From an uncultured Nitrososphaerales archaeon (lineage in GTDB: Archaea; Thermoproteota; Nitrososphaeria; Nitrososphaerales; JAAOZN01): DNA of 12,644 bases. The stretch covers positions 1-12,644 of the forward strand of contig CALJAQ010000096.1 of assembly GCA_938029515.1 (NCBI GenBank), in the 5' to 3' direction. The translations under genes and the position numbers were made by a program. Below are positions 6,594 to 12,644 of this stretch, one piece after another (position 1 is the first letter of the stretch; every line of letters begins with the position of its first letter). The notes beneath the pieces are model-generated. The model was not told the origin of the DNA. It made no database searches and saw nothing but the letters and a program-made list of their open reading frames with translations.

Positions 6594-6758
6594 ATGCCAG
6601 TATGCAGAATCTGCAACACACGTGTAGATCTTACGCAGAAGGGGGTTAAAGCATATAAGTGTAGATTGTGCGGTAAAACAGTCTGCCCCACTCATATTGA
6701 TGTCTCTAGAATGATGTGCACAGAATGTGTAGCGATGCTAGCGAAACCAAAAATTTAA
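6594..6758 (+). CDS. Small two-zinc Cys/His protein in the AOR operon (54 aa)
   Basis: The ORF starts at ATG 6594, 4 nt after the oxidoreductase stop, with ggaggt at good spacing, and ends at TAA 6756-6758. It contains CRIC (4-7), CRLCGKTVC (23-31), His34 and CTEC (42-45). This makes seven Cys and one His in an order suited to two interleaved zinc sites, as in FYVE, B-box or AN1-like fingers. Tight spacing and the ribosome site make it a real gene. The function is not known; it might be an assembly or regulatory partner of the oxidoreductase. It is followed by an AT-rich spacer with T runs, so it probably closes the operon. Confidence 0.82.
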   Translation: MPVCRICNTRVDLTQKGVKAYKCRLCGKTVCPTHIDVSRMMCTECVAMLAKPKI

Positions 6759-6779
6759 AGCGTCTAATAACTATACAAA

Positions 6780-6797
6780 TTTTCTTTAACTATTTTT
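6780..6797 (+). terminator. T-rich archaeal-type terminator of the AOR operon
   Basis: Just after the small zinc protein come T runs (tttttcttt, then tattttt) without a GC-rich stem. Archaeal RNA polymerase commonly stops at such U tracts. The call is from composition and position only. Confidence 0.45.
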
Positions 6798-6798
6798 C

Positions 6799-6823
6799 AA
6801 CTTCTATATCTAAAATTGAAGTT
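6799..6823. repeat. Short AT-rich inverted repeat
   Basis: AACTTC at 6799-6804 is mirrored by GAAGTT at 6818-6823 with a 13-nt spacer. It lies between the end of the AOR operon and the transporter promoter. It could be part of a terminator or an operator for the transporter; with only six pairs it could also be chance. Confidence 0.35.
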
Positions 6824-6827
6824 AAAA

Positions 6828-6842
6828 TTTTTATTTAAAATT
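6828..6842 (+). promoter_or_regulatory. Probable TATA box of the ABC transporter operon
   Basis: The box ttttatttaaaat lies about 35 nt upstream of the binding-protein ATG, which would give a short leader carrying the ggggtg ribosome site. A second candidate (ctatatctaaa, near 6804-6814) lies further up. The AT-rich spacer from 6759 to 6871 is the only likely promoter region for the three transporter genes. Confidence 0.45.
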
Positions 6843-6871
6843 TATTAGGGAGTTTTGGTAAGGGGTGTTTG

Positions 6872-8323
6872 ATGAACTTGAATAGGAAACGTTCATCAGC
6901 AGTCACAAAACTAGAATCAGGGTTAGTGGCCGTCGTCATAATCTTAGCAATAGTAGCGGGTATAGGCTATTGGCAGGCAGCTACAGTAGCACCGGTCACA
7001 ACTACAGTAACCTCAACACAGACAGTAACCCAGACTACAACGTTAGCACAAGGTGCTACAGCTACAGTTACAGAGACCATTACACAGCCTCCAACCACAG
7101 TAACAGCAACAGTAACTCAACCAGTCACCACAACGCTAACAACAACCATTACACACCCCACAACAGTAACAATAACAGCTACACCAAAACCACCTGAACC
7201 TATCAAGATAGGAGTCCTCTTCCCGCTCACCGGAGCGGCTGCGCCGATGGGTGAAGGACACGTTAAAGGTATACAGCTTGCTGCCGACATCGTAAACAAC
7301 GTGTGGGGAGGAATACCCACATTAGGAGGAGCTAAGATAGAGCTTGTGATCGCAGATACTACCACCGATCCTAAGGTGGCAGCATCTGAAGCTGAGCGGC
7401 TAATAACCAAAGAGAAGGTTGTTGGGATATTAGGTGCCTATAGAAGCGCTGACACATTACCGGCGACTGAAGTTGCAGAAAGGTATGGTATACCTTTCGT
7501 TGTGAGCGCAGGGCATCCTATGATAACAGGGCGAGGTTTCAAGTATGTCTTCAGAGCTCATCCACCGGTGGTTCCTACAACCAACTGGGCTGTCGACCTA
7601 GTGAAGAATGTGATGGGGTATGGGACTGCTGCTGTGCTTTGTGAAAATTCAGCGATGGGTCAATCCATGTATAGTATGGCATTAAGTAGAGCAAAGGAGG
7701 TTGGGCTTACAATTGTGCATAACGAGTTATATAGCTCCGCTGCCCCAGATCTTTCACCAATGCTTCTGAAAGTTAAAGCAGCTAAACCTGATGCTATAAT
7801 AGCTGGGTCATATCTTACAGACGCTGTGCTCATGGTGAAGCAGATGCGCGAATATGATGTAAATGTTAAAGCTATCGTGTTCATAGGCGGCGGTGTTCCA
7901 CCTGAAAAGTTCCTGGAGCTGGCTGGAAAAGACGCAGAATATGTAATAATAACTGGCTTATGGAATTATGATTCTAAGCGTCCTGCAAGCATTGAATTCA
8001 TAAATGCTTGGCAGGCGAAGTACGGTGTAGGAAGCCTACCCGATCAGATGGCATCTGAAGGGTATGAGTCAGCTGTTGTCCTATTCGATGCAATAATGCG
8101 GGCACGCTCAACCGACCCTAAGGCAATACGTGATGCGCTTACAAAGACTCAGCTCATAAGTATCTCAGGGCCGATTGAATTTGACGAAAGAGGAGAGAAC
8201 AAATATGGCTACACTAACACACATATACTACAAGTTCAAGGTGGTAAATGGGTTACTGCCTTACCAGCTGAGGCAGCGACAGCAACGCTCATAACACCTA
8301 TGCCTCCGTGGAGTGCTAGATAG
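6872..8323 (+). CDS. Branched-chain amino acid-type ABC transporter substrate-binding protein, membrane-tethered
   Basis: The 483-residue protein starts with a basic N-terminus (NRKRSSAVTK) and one hydrophobic helix (about 17-34). A Thr-rich stalk follows (about 38-108), typical of archaeal surface proteins that are likely O-glycosylated. The rest is a type-1 periplasmic-binding fold of the Peripla_BP_6/LivJ family: IKIGVLFPLTGAAAPMGEG, LVIADTTTDPKVAASEAERL, VVGILGAYRSADTLPATEVA, YGIPFVVSAG. It would capture an amino acid, organic acid or similar solute outside the cell and deliver it to LivHM. There is no lipobox, so anchoring is by the N-terminal helix. ATG 6872 has ggggtg a few bases upstream and was preferred to TTG 6869. 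The ligand cannot be read from the sequence. Confidence 0.93.
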   Translation: MNLNRKRSSAVTKLESGLVAVVIILAIVAGIGYWQAATVAPVTTTVTSTQTVTQTTTLAQGATATVTETITQPPTTVTATVTQPVTTTLTTTITHPTTVTITATPKPPEPIKIGVLFPLTGAAAPMGEGHVKGIQLAADIVNNVWGGIPTLGGAKIELVIADTTTDPKVAASEAERLITKEKVVGILGAYRSADTLPATEVAERYGIPFVVSAGHPMITGRGFKYVFRAHPPVVPTTNWAVDLVKNVMGYGTAAVLCENSAMGQSMYSMALSRAKEVGLTIVHNELYSSAAPDLSPMLLKVKAAKPDAIIAGSYLTDAVLMVKQMREYDVNVKAIVFIGGGVPPEKFLELAGKDAEYVIITGLWNYDSKRPASIEFINAWQAKYGVGSLPDQMASEGYESAVVLFDAIMRARSTDPKAIRDALTKTQLISISGPIEFDERGENKYGYTNTHILQVQGGKWVTALPAEAATATLITPMPPWSAR

Positions 8324-8368
8324 TCTGAAGCTGCAGAGGTAAGGTGGTGGCAGCTGTCGGAGCTGACG

Positions 8369-9217
8369 GTGCAGATCTTCATACAAGGTTTGATGATAGG
8401 CGGCATATACGCCTTGGCTGCAGCCGGTCTTACCTTAATAGCTGGTGTGATGAACATAATCAACATAGCGCATGGTGAGCTTATGATGCTCGCCATGTAC
8501 ATCACCTATTTTTTGTATACGCTTTTTAATATCGATCCTCTTTTAAGCGTGGTTATAACTTTACCGCTGTTCTTTGCTGTGGGCTGTATTCTGCAGAGTC
8601 TTTGTATAGAGCGGCTACTTACTGCGCCTCCTATAAGTATTATCATATTTGCAGCTGGGCTGCTGTTCTTTACTCAGAACTTTGCAGCTTTTTGGTGGAC
8701 ACAGGATTTTAAGGTTTTAAGAGGGTATACTACTCTAACTTTTGATTTTATTGGGCTTAAGTTTACGACGACAAGGCTTGCTATCTTGTTTGCAGCTATT
8801 CTAGTAACTATTTTACTCTACATATTTTTGTCTAAAACTAGGATTGGGCGCGCTATTAGAGCCACATCACAAAATGTTGAGGCTGCTGCTTTAATGGGTG
8901 TTAATGTAAAAATGGTTAGGGTTATCGCATTTGGGTTAGGTGTGGCTCTAGCTGGGTTAGCAGGTGCCCTCCTTATACCAATCTATTATCTTTACCCTGC
9001 GGTAGGCACACCGTTTAGTGTAGTGGCTCTGATAGTTGTATTCTTAGGAGGAAGGGGTAGCGTGTTTGGTGCGCTTTTAGGCGGGTTTACTCTTGGAATA
9101 GTAGAAGCATTTACAGGCTTCTACCTTGCACTCGAGTTGAAGGACATAGCCGCATTCATAGCCTTCATCATAATACTGCTTGTCAGACCATGGGGGCTGT
9201 TTGGGAGGAGGGATTAA
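8369..9217 (+). CDS. livH: Branched-chain amino acid ABC transporter permease, LivH type
   Basis: The 282-residue membrane protein has about eight hydrophobic helices. It opens with GLMIGGIYALAAAGLTLIAG and VMNIINIAHGELMMLAMYIT, the classic LivH N-terminus. The cytoplasmic coupling loop is seen as ATSQNVEAAALMGVNVKMVR, followed by GLAGALL and VVFLGGRGSVFGALLGG. It forms the channel with LivM. GTG 8369 was chosen because GGAG lies 6 nt upstream. The binding-protein stop (TAG 8321-8323) is in the same frame with no other stop between, but the 45-nt gap and a good ribosome site indicate a separate gene. Confidence 0.93.
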   Translation: MQIFIQGLMIGGIYALAAAGLTLIAGVMNIINIAHGELMMLAMYITYFLYTLFNIDPLLSVVITLPLFFAVGCILQSLCIERLLTAPPISIIIFAAGLLFFTQNFAAFWWTQDFKVLRGYTTLTFDFIGLKFTTTRLAILFAAILVTILLYIFLSKTRIGRAIRATSQNVEAAALMGVNVKMVRVIAFGLGVALAGLAGALLIPIYYLYPAVGTPFSVVALIVVFLGGRGSVFGALLGGFTLGIVEAFTGFYLALELKDIAAFIAFIIILLVRPWGLFGRRD

Positions 9218-10179
9218 ATTGTTTCAAAAGAGTTAAGATTCTGCTTCTACTATTAGGCTTAGCGGTGTTATGCGCTGTCCCGCCGCTCGTGAATGATCCA
9301 ACAATACTGCACATCTTTATTTACACATTCTTCTTCGCATACTTTGCTGCTGCCTGGAATATTTTAGGGAGCTACGCTGGGCAACCATCGCTCGGGCATG
9401 CGATATTCTTCGGCATAGGTGGTTATACTTCAACAATCTTATTCATCAACTACAGTATTACGCCTTGGATTGGTATGTTTGTAGGTGCGGCATTAGCAGC
9501 TTTAGCCGCTTTAGCATTAGGATTCCCCACGTTTAGAGTTAGAGGACCGTTCTTTGCATTCATAACCTTAGCGTTCACTTTACTTATTAGTCTACTTTTC
9601 GTCTACTTCCACGAGTATACCGGTGGGGCTACTGGCTTACCTGTTCCCTTAAAGGGAGATGAACCTTTACTCTTTCAGTTTAATAGTAAAGTGCCCTATT
9701 ATTATACGATCTTAGCGTTCTTTGTCGTGATAATGTGTATTACATATAAGCTGGAGAGGTCTAAGTTCGGCTACTATCTGCTTGCTATACGTGAAGATGA
9801 AGATGCGGCTAAAGCGGTTGGGATACATATCTTTAAATATAAGATGTTGGCTGCTGCTTTAAGCGCCTTTTTAACAGCCTTTTTAGGCACATTTTACACT
9901 CAATATACACGTTTTATCGACCCTCATGAAGCTTTCGGGTTATGGCGGACCTTTCAACCTATGCTGATCTCTGTCTTAGGAGGCTACGGGTTATGGGGTC
10001 CTCTTGTCGGCGCAGCCATACTAACACCTATAAACGAGAGCATAATTATCACATTTGGTGGAAGATACGCCACTTTAGGTATGATGCTTTATGGGCTTGC
10101 GGTTATGCTGATAATGCTCTTTATGCCCAAAGGTATTGTTGGGTTATTGAAGCGGGTCTACAAACATTTTAGAAGTTAA
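9190..10179 (+). CDS. livM: Branched-chain amino acid ABC transporter permease, LivM type
   Basis: The 329-codon frame encodes a LivM-type permease: AAAWNILGSYAGQPSLGHAI (the conserved N-terminal motif), FFGIGGYTSTIL, FPTFRVRGPFFAFITLAFTL, and the coupling loop AIREDEDAAKAVGIHIFKYK. About eight to ten hydrophobic segments are visible. The first ATG in frame (9190) overlaps the end of livH by 28 nt and has no ribosome site. A strong gggaggaggg at 9203-9212 points to a start near 9219, but the TTG there is out of frame. The true start may be a rare codon, or the region may hold an indel. The stop overlaps that of the convergent peptidase by 2 nt. No ATPase genes (LivG/LivF) follow. Confidence 0.92.
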   Translation: MGAVWEEGLNCFKRVKILLLLLGLAVLCAVPPLVNDPTILHIFIYTFFFAYFAAAWNILGSYAGQPSLGHAIFFGIGGYTSTILFINYSITPWIGMFVGAALAALAALALGFPTFRVRGPFFAFITLAFTLLISLLFVYFHEYTGGATGLPVPLKGDEPLLFQFNSKVPYYYTILAFFVVIMCITYKLERSKFGYYLLAIREDEDAAKAVGIHIFKYKMLAAALSAFLTAFLGTFYTQYTRFIDPHEAFGLWRTFQPMLISVLGGYGLWGPLVGAAILTPINESIIITFGGRYATLGMMLYGLAVMLIMLFMPKGIVGLLKRVYKHFRS

Positions 10180-11450
10180 CTCCGCTTGCCGAGCATTCGG
10201 TAGGCGAATAGGGCATACACCTTCGCCGCATCTAAAAGATCTGATACTTTAGCGTATTCGTCTGCTACATGCGCTTTAGATGGGTCTCCACCACCATAAG
10301 TTAAAGTAGGGATATTCGCTGAGATGAAATGTCTCATATCTAAGCCTCCTTGGCATATTTTAAATGACGGCTTTAACGCAAGGGCGTCTTCAACCGCTTC
10401 GGCGAAAACCGTTTTCAGTTTCCCGTTTTGTAGCACACATGGTTCACCGGCTAAAATAGTCTTCACTTCTAAGTCGCTTCTATCTACACCAAGCTTGTCT
10501 GCACAAGCATATAAGGCGTTGATGAACTCACTTTTAGCCTCCTCAAACGTTTCTCCTGGTACAGTCCGTCTATCTACTGTGAAAGACATGTTATCTGGAA
10601 CGATATTTATCTTCCCCCCTCCTTTAACTACACCTCCTAAAGTGACTACTGGAATTGCATCAGGGTAAGGAACTAGTTTAGCGAATCTTTTTGACGGTAG
10701 CTGCTTAACATACTCTTCTGATAGACAGACGACTAACCTACTAGCCCGCTCAAAAGCGTTGACTCCAAGCCAAGGTGTTGAAGCATGCGCAGCCTTGCCT
10801 TTAACTGTAACTTCAAGCCAAGCCTGCCCTTTATGCGAATCCCATATGCTGTCTAGTCCACTTGGTTCTGCTATTACGCAGATGTCAGCGAGCATAGGCT
10901 TATTTTCAACTAGATATTTTGCGCCAGCCTCGCCTCCGATCTCCTCGTCTGGCACGGCTGAGAACGAGGCTACACCATCTAACTCATTTTTATGTTCAGC
11001 AAGAGCTTTTAAAGCTATGAGGATGGATGCCAAGGGCCCTTTCATGTCGCTTGCTCCTCTACCGTAGATCTTCCCATCTTTTACGACTGGTTTGAATGGT
11101 TCTGAGGTCTTCCACGTTCCTGTTGCAGGCACTACATCGTAGTGACCGTTGAAGTGTATATGTGGTCTTTTTTCTTCAGCTCCAAGGTAGGCTAGTATGA
11201 TCTTTCTAGGCTGGTTTTGACTTTCAGGGGAGCGCTCTGCCACCACTTTATCAGGCACATCTATAACCTCTACTTCTAACCCAATCCTGCTGCACCACAC
11301 TCCTATCTGATTAACCATTTCGACGTAGTTTGATCCAGGTGGGTTGACTGTAGGTATGGAGATGAAGTCTTTAGCCACTTCTACAAGTAGATCTTCTAGA
11401 CCCTTGATGCTGTTTACTAGTTTTTCTTCTACGTCGCTTAGCTTACCCAT
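10176..11450 (-). CDS. M20-family metallopeptidase (ArgE/DapE-like deacylase or dipeptidase)
   Basis: The 424-residue protein shows the full M20 metal and catalytic set: HFNGHYDVVP (His103, Asp105), GRGASDMKG (Asp135), PDEEIGG (catalytic Glu169 and metal Glu170), AEPSG (Glu195) and AHVADEY (His394). AHAST (His222) lies in the lid/dimerisation domain. M20 enzymes of this type are cytoplasmic two-zinc hydrolases that remove acyl groups from amino acids (ArgE, DapE, acylamino-acid deacetylase) or split small peptides; sequence alone does not separate these. The gene is convergent to livM, with stop codons overlapping in gttaac. An unknown gene lies 36 nt upstream on the same strand. A TATA-like ttataaat just before ATG may be chance or mark leaderless transcription. 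Confidence 0.92.
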   Translation of the reverse strand: MGKLSDVEEKLVNSIKGLEDLLVEVAKDFISIPTVNPPGSNYVEMVNQIGVWCSRIGLEVEVIDVPDKVVAERSPESQNQPRKIILAYLGAEEKRPHIHFNGHYDVVPATGTWKTSEPFKPVVKDGKIYGRGASDMKGPLASILIALKALAEHKNELDGVASFSAVPDEEIGGEAGAKYLVENKPMLADICVIAEPSGLDSIWDSHKGQAWLEVTVKGKAAHASTPWLGVNAFERASRLVVCLSEEYVKQLPSKRFAKLVPYPDAIPVVTLGGVVKGGGKINIVPDNMSFTVDRRTVPGETFEEAKSEFINALYACADKLGVDRSDLEVKTILAGEPCVLQNGKLKTVFAEAVEDALALKPSFKICQGGLDMRHFISANIPTLTYGGGDPSKAHVADEYAKVSDLLDAAKVYALFAYRMLGKRS

Positions 11451-11486
11451 ATTTATAACTAAGTAAAAATTAGACTATTAGAATGT

Positions 11487-11942
11487 TTACTTTCTGGATC
11501 TGTTTAGGCTGTTCTGTTGTTCTGAAGGTTGAGTAGCCTTCTCTTTTAACCACAGTGCTACCTGCCTAAGAGTTTCGTTAGGTGTTATATCGATAACAGG
11601 CACCTCGATGACACCAGCTTTTATGTTTGATTGATAGTTTGGCATGAATGTGAACATTACAGATGACCAGATGATTTTACCTGATAGGTATTCTTTTGCT
11701 ACTACATCTGTGTCTGGTGGTAGTGCTAAGGGTATGAAGGCTACACCTTCACACCACAAGATTACTGCTGGTTGACCCATTTGTATGCAGTGGGTTAGCG
11801 TTGCTGCTAACGCTTCTGGCTTCGGGTAGTAGGTGTATTCTTTGATTACAACTTCATTATAGGGGTCGTATGATATCTTCACCAATCTAGACAGACTAGT
11901 GGTAGCTTCAGATTTATTTATGTTGTCTACAACGCTTTGCAA
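11487..11942 (-). CDS. Hypothetical protein, 151 aa, no recognised family
   Basis: A 151-residue protein, soluble by appearance. Notable segments are PKPEALAATLTHCIQMGQPA, VILWCEGVAFIPLALPPDTD, and ITPNETLRQVALWLKEKATQ near the C-terminus, which ends in a polar tail. The alternating hydrophobic strands and a helix suggest an alpha/beta domain, but I recognise no family. The coding appearance is good and it sits 36 nt upstream of the M20 gene on the same strand, so an operon is likely. The start (TTG 11942) is uncertain: agaggt abuts it too closely. A TATA-like box (cttaaaag, read from 11977 to 11970) lies about 30 nt upstream, consistent with a very short leader. Confidence 0.7.
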   Translation of the reverse strand: MQSVVDNINKSEATTSLSRLVKISYDPYNEVVIKEYTYYPKPEALAATLTHCIQMGQPAVILWCEGVAFIPLALPPDTDVVAKEYLSGKIIWSSVMFTFMPNYQSNIKAGVIEVPVIDITPNETLRQVALWLKEKATQPSEQQNSLNRSRK

Positions 11943-11950
11943 ACCTCTCT

Positions 11951-12151
11951 ATGTGTCATCAAAGCGAGTCTTTTAAGGGTATTAAGTTTGCTCCTTTAAG
12001 CTGCGGCGTAGCGAATAAAGTGGTTAAAGTTCGCTTAAGGTCAGTTGAAGATCTTAATATCTTACTTGAGTTATGCAAGAAAACGTTGCAGCAAAAGAAA
12101 TATTCTTCGTTAAGGGTGGGTAAAAGAGGTAGGTTGTGTCATAGATGGTAG
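11951..12151 (+). CDS. Small hypothetical protein, 66 aa, basic C-terminus
   Basis: The frame from ATG 11951 runs to TAG 12149-12151 and overlaps the ACT-domain start by 7 nt. It reads like a real small protein: a middle helix (VEDLNILLELCKKTLQQKKY) followed by a basic tail (SSLRVGKRGRLCHRW). No family is recognised. A box tttattta about 35-40 nt upstream lies inside the divergent hypothetical gene and could be its promoter. The 8-nt gap from that gene's start makes the arrangement unusual, so one of the two starts may be wrong. It may be the first gene of the ACT/UPF0210 operon. Confidence 0.5.
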   Translation: MCHQSESFKGIKFAPLSCGVANKVVKVRLRSVEDLNILLELCKKTLQQKKYSSLRVGKRGRLCHRW

Positions 12152-12423
12152 ATGAGCGTGTAGTAGTAACGGTGTTAGGTGTTGATAGGGTTGGTATAGT
12201 AGCTGGGATTTCGAGAGTACTTGCTGAAAACAACGTGAATATTCTTGATCTTACTTCAAGTAAGATTAGAGATCTGTTTGTGATGATAATGTTGGTTGAT
12301 ATAAGTGGTAGCCGAGTGAGTTTAGAGAAGCTGAAGGAGATGCTCCATAGTGAAGCAGCGAAGATCGGAGTGCAGGTTACGGTTCAGCATGAAAACCTCT
12401 TCCGCTACATGCATAGAGTTTAG
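12145..12423 (+). CDS. UPF0237-type ACT-domain protein
   Basis: The 92-residue protein is one ACT domain: VVVTVLGVDRVGIVAGISRV, then LAENNVNILDLTSS, then FVMIMLVDISG. The D-x-x-G-I-V motif and length match the UPF0237 group, which is related to glycine-cleavage regulator (GcvR-like) ACT domains and is thought to sense a small ligand such as an amino acid. An in-frame TAG directly before ATG 12145 fixes the start as the first possible one. It is followed after 3 nt by a UPF0210 gene, a pairing often seen in archaea and bacteria, which strongly supports both calls. Confidence 0.92.
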   Translation: MVDERVVVTVLGVDRVGIVAGISRVLAENNVNILDLTSSKIRDLFVMIMLVDISGSRVSLEKLKEMLHSEAAKIGVQVTVQHENLFRYMHRV

Positions 12424-12426
12424 GTG

Positions 12427-12644
12427 ATGGGGTTGTATACAGCGGAAGAGGTTGTTGAGACATATGAGATGCTTTCACTGCAGCACCTTAACATAAGAAC
12501 CATTACAGTCGGAATAAACCTTCTAAACTGTTTAGATAAAGATCTAAGTAGAGTAAAGAGCCGCATCTACACAAAGATAGTCGACACATCTTTAAAGCTG
12601 AATGAAGCTGTAAAAGAAGTTGAATCTAAGTACGGTGTAGAGAT
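12427..12644 (+). CDS. UPF0210 (DUF711) protein, N-terminal part cut by window edge
   Basis: From ATG 12427 the frame stays open to the edge, giving 72 codons. The N-terminus reads YTAEEVVETYEMLSLQHLNI, then RTITVGINLLNCLD, then KIVDTSLKLNEAVKEVESKY. This matches the start of UPF0210 proteins (about 450 residues), which have a glycyl-radical-enzyme-like fold by known structure but no settled activity. It follows the UPF0237 ACT gene by 3 nt with gaggtg-like taggtg touching the ATG; a TTG two codons on (12433) has a better-spaced ribosome site and is an alternative start. The rest of the gene lies outside the window. Confidence 0.9.
   Translation, partial: MGLYTAEEVVETYEMLSLQHLNIRTITVGINLLNCLDKDLSRVKSRIYTKIVDTSLKLNEAVKEVESKYGVE

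Noticed and set aside
6970..7197. Second plus-strand frame across the Thr-rich stalk, and the ACA-rich tract as a DNA repeat
   Set aside because: The tract is the low-complexity coding sequence of the Thr-rich stalk; the other frame is an Asn/Ser-rich shadow. Repeats are imperfect, with no regular unit.
8318..8326. TAG as a pyrrolysine codon or fusion of binding protein and LivH
   Set aside because: LivH has its own GTG with a well-spaced GGAG, and the binding domain ends at a normal length; kept only as a low-interest finding.
1..12644. CRISPR arrays, rRNA genes and replication origins
   Set aside because: No regularly spaced repeats, no rRNA-like sequence and no clusters of origin-box repeats were seen.

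Overview
The window looks archaeal. The tRNA-Thr gene has no encoded CCA. Promoter-like AT boxes sit about 25-40 nt upstream of genes. The solute-binding protein is tethered by one N-terminal membrane helix and a Thr-rich stalk. The gene set (tungsten-type aldehyde:ferredoxin oxidoreductase, thiolase-like/DUF35 pair, UPF0237/UPF0210 pair) fits an anaerobic, possibly thermophilic member of the Thermoproteota or a related lineage. The genus cannot be told from this sequence alone.

Layout. At 1-567 (minus) lies a B3/4-domain gene running off the left edge, divergent from tRNA-Thr(GGT) at 625-699. From about 700 to 1840 is a decayed mobile-element zone: an N-terminal tyrosine-integrase remnant broken by three frameshifts and stops, a short fragment resembling an IS1595-type transposase, and a frameshifted minus-strand ORF. 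A small zinc-ribbon ORF (1840-2001) then leads into a thiolase-like protein plus its DUF35 zinc-ribbon/OB-fold partner (2008-3660). A MoaD/ThiS-like sulfur carrier lies convergently on the minus strand (3670-3948). Divergent from it is an operon of a 16-Cys polyferredoxin, a tungsten-type aldehyde ferredoxin oxidoreductase and a 54-residue zinc-binding protein (4095-6758).

After an AT-rich gap, a branched-chain-amino-acid-type (HAAT) ABC transporter follows: binding protein, LivH and LivM (6872-10179). No ATPase genes are seen; the set ends directly against a convergent M20 metallopeptidase (10176-11450). An unrecognised protein lies upstream of the peptidase on the same strand. A very tight divergent junction then leads to a small unknown ORF, a UPF0237 ACT-domain protein and the start of a UPF0210 (DUF711) protein at the right edge.

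How they may work together (inference). The thiolase-like protein lacks the usual catalytic cysteines and has a DUF35 partner, which recalls the Ltp2-type aldolases that cleave CoA thioesters. The oxidoreductase would oxidise an aldehyde to an acid and pass electrons to the polyferredoxin, and the MoaD-like protein would supply sulfur for the tungstopterin cofactor. The ABC transporter could bring in an amino-acid or organic-acid substrate. Together this suggests a catabolic island in which a C-C cleaving enzyme and an aldehyde oxidoreductase act in sequence. Neither substrate is shown by the sequence.
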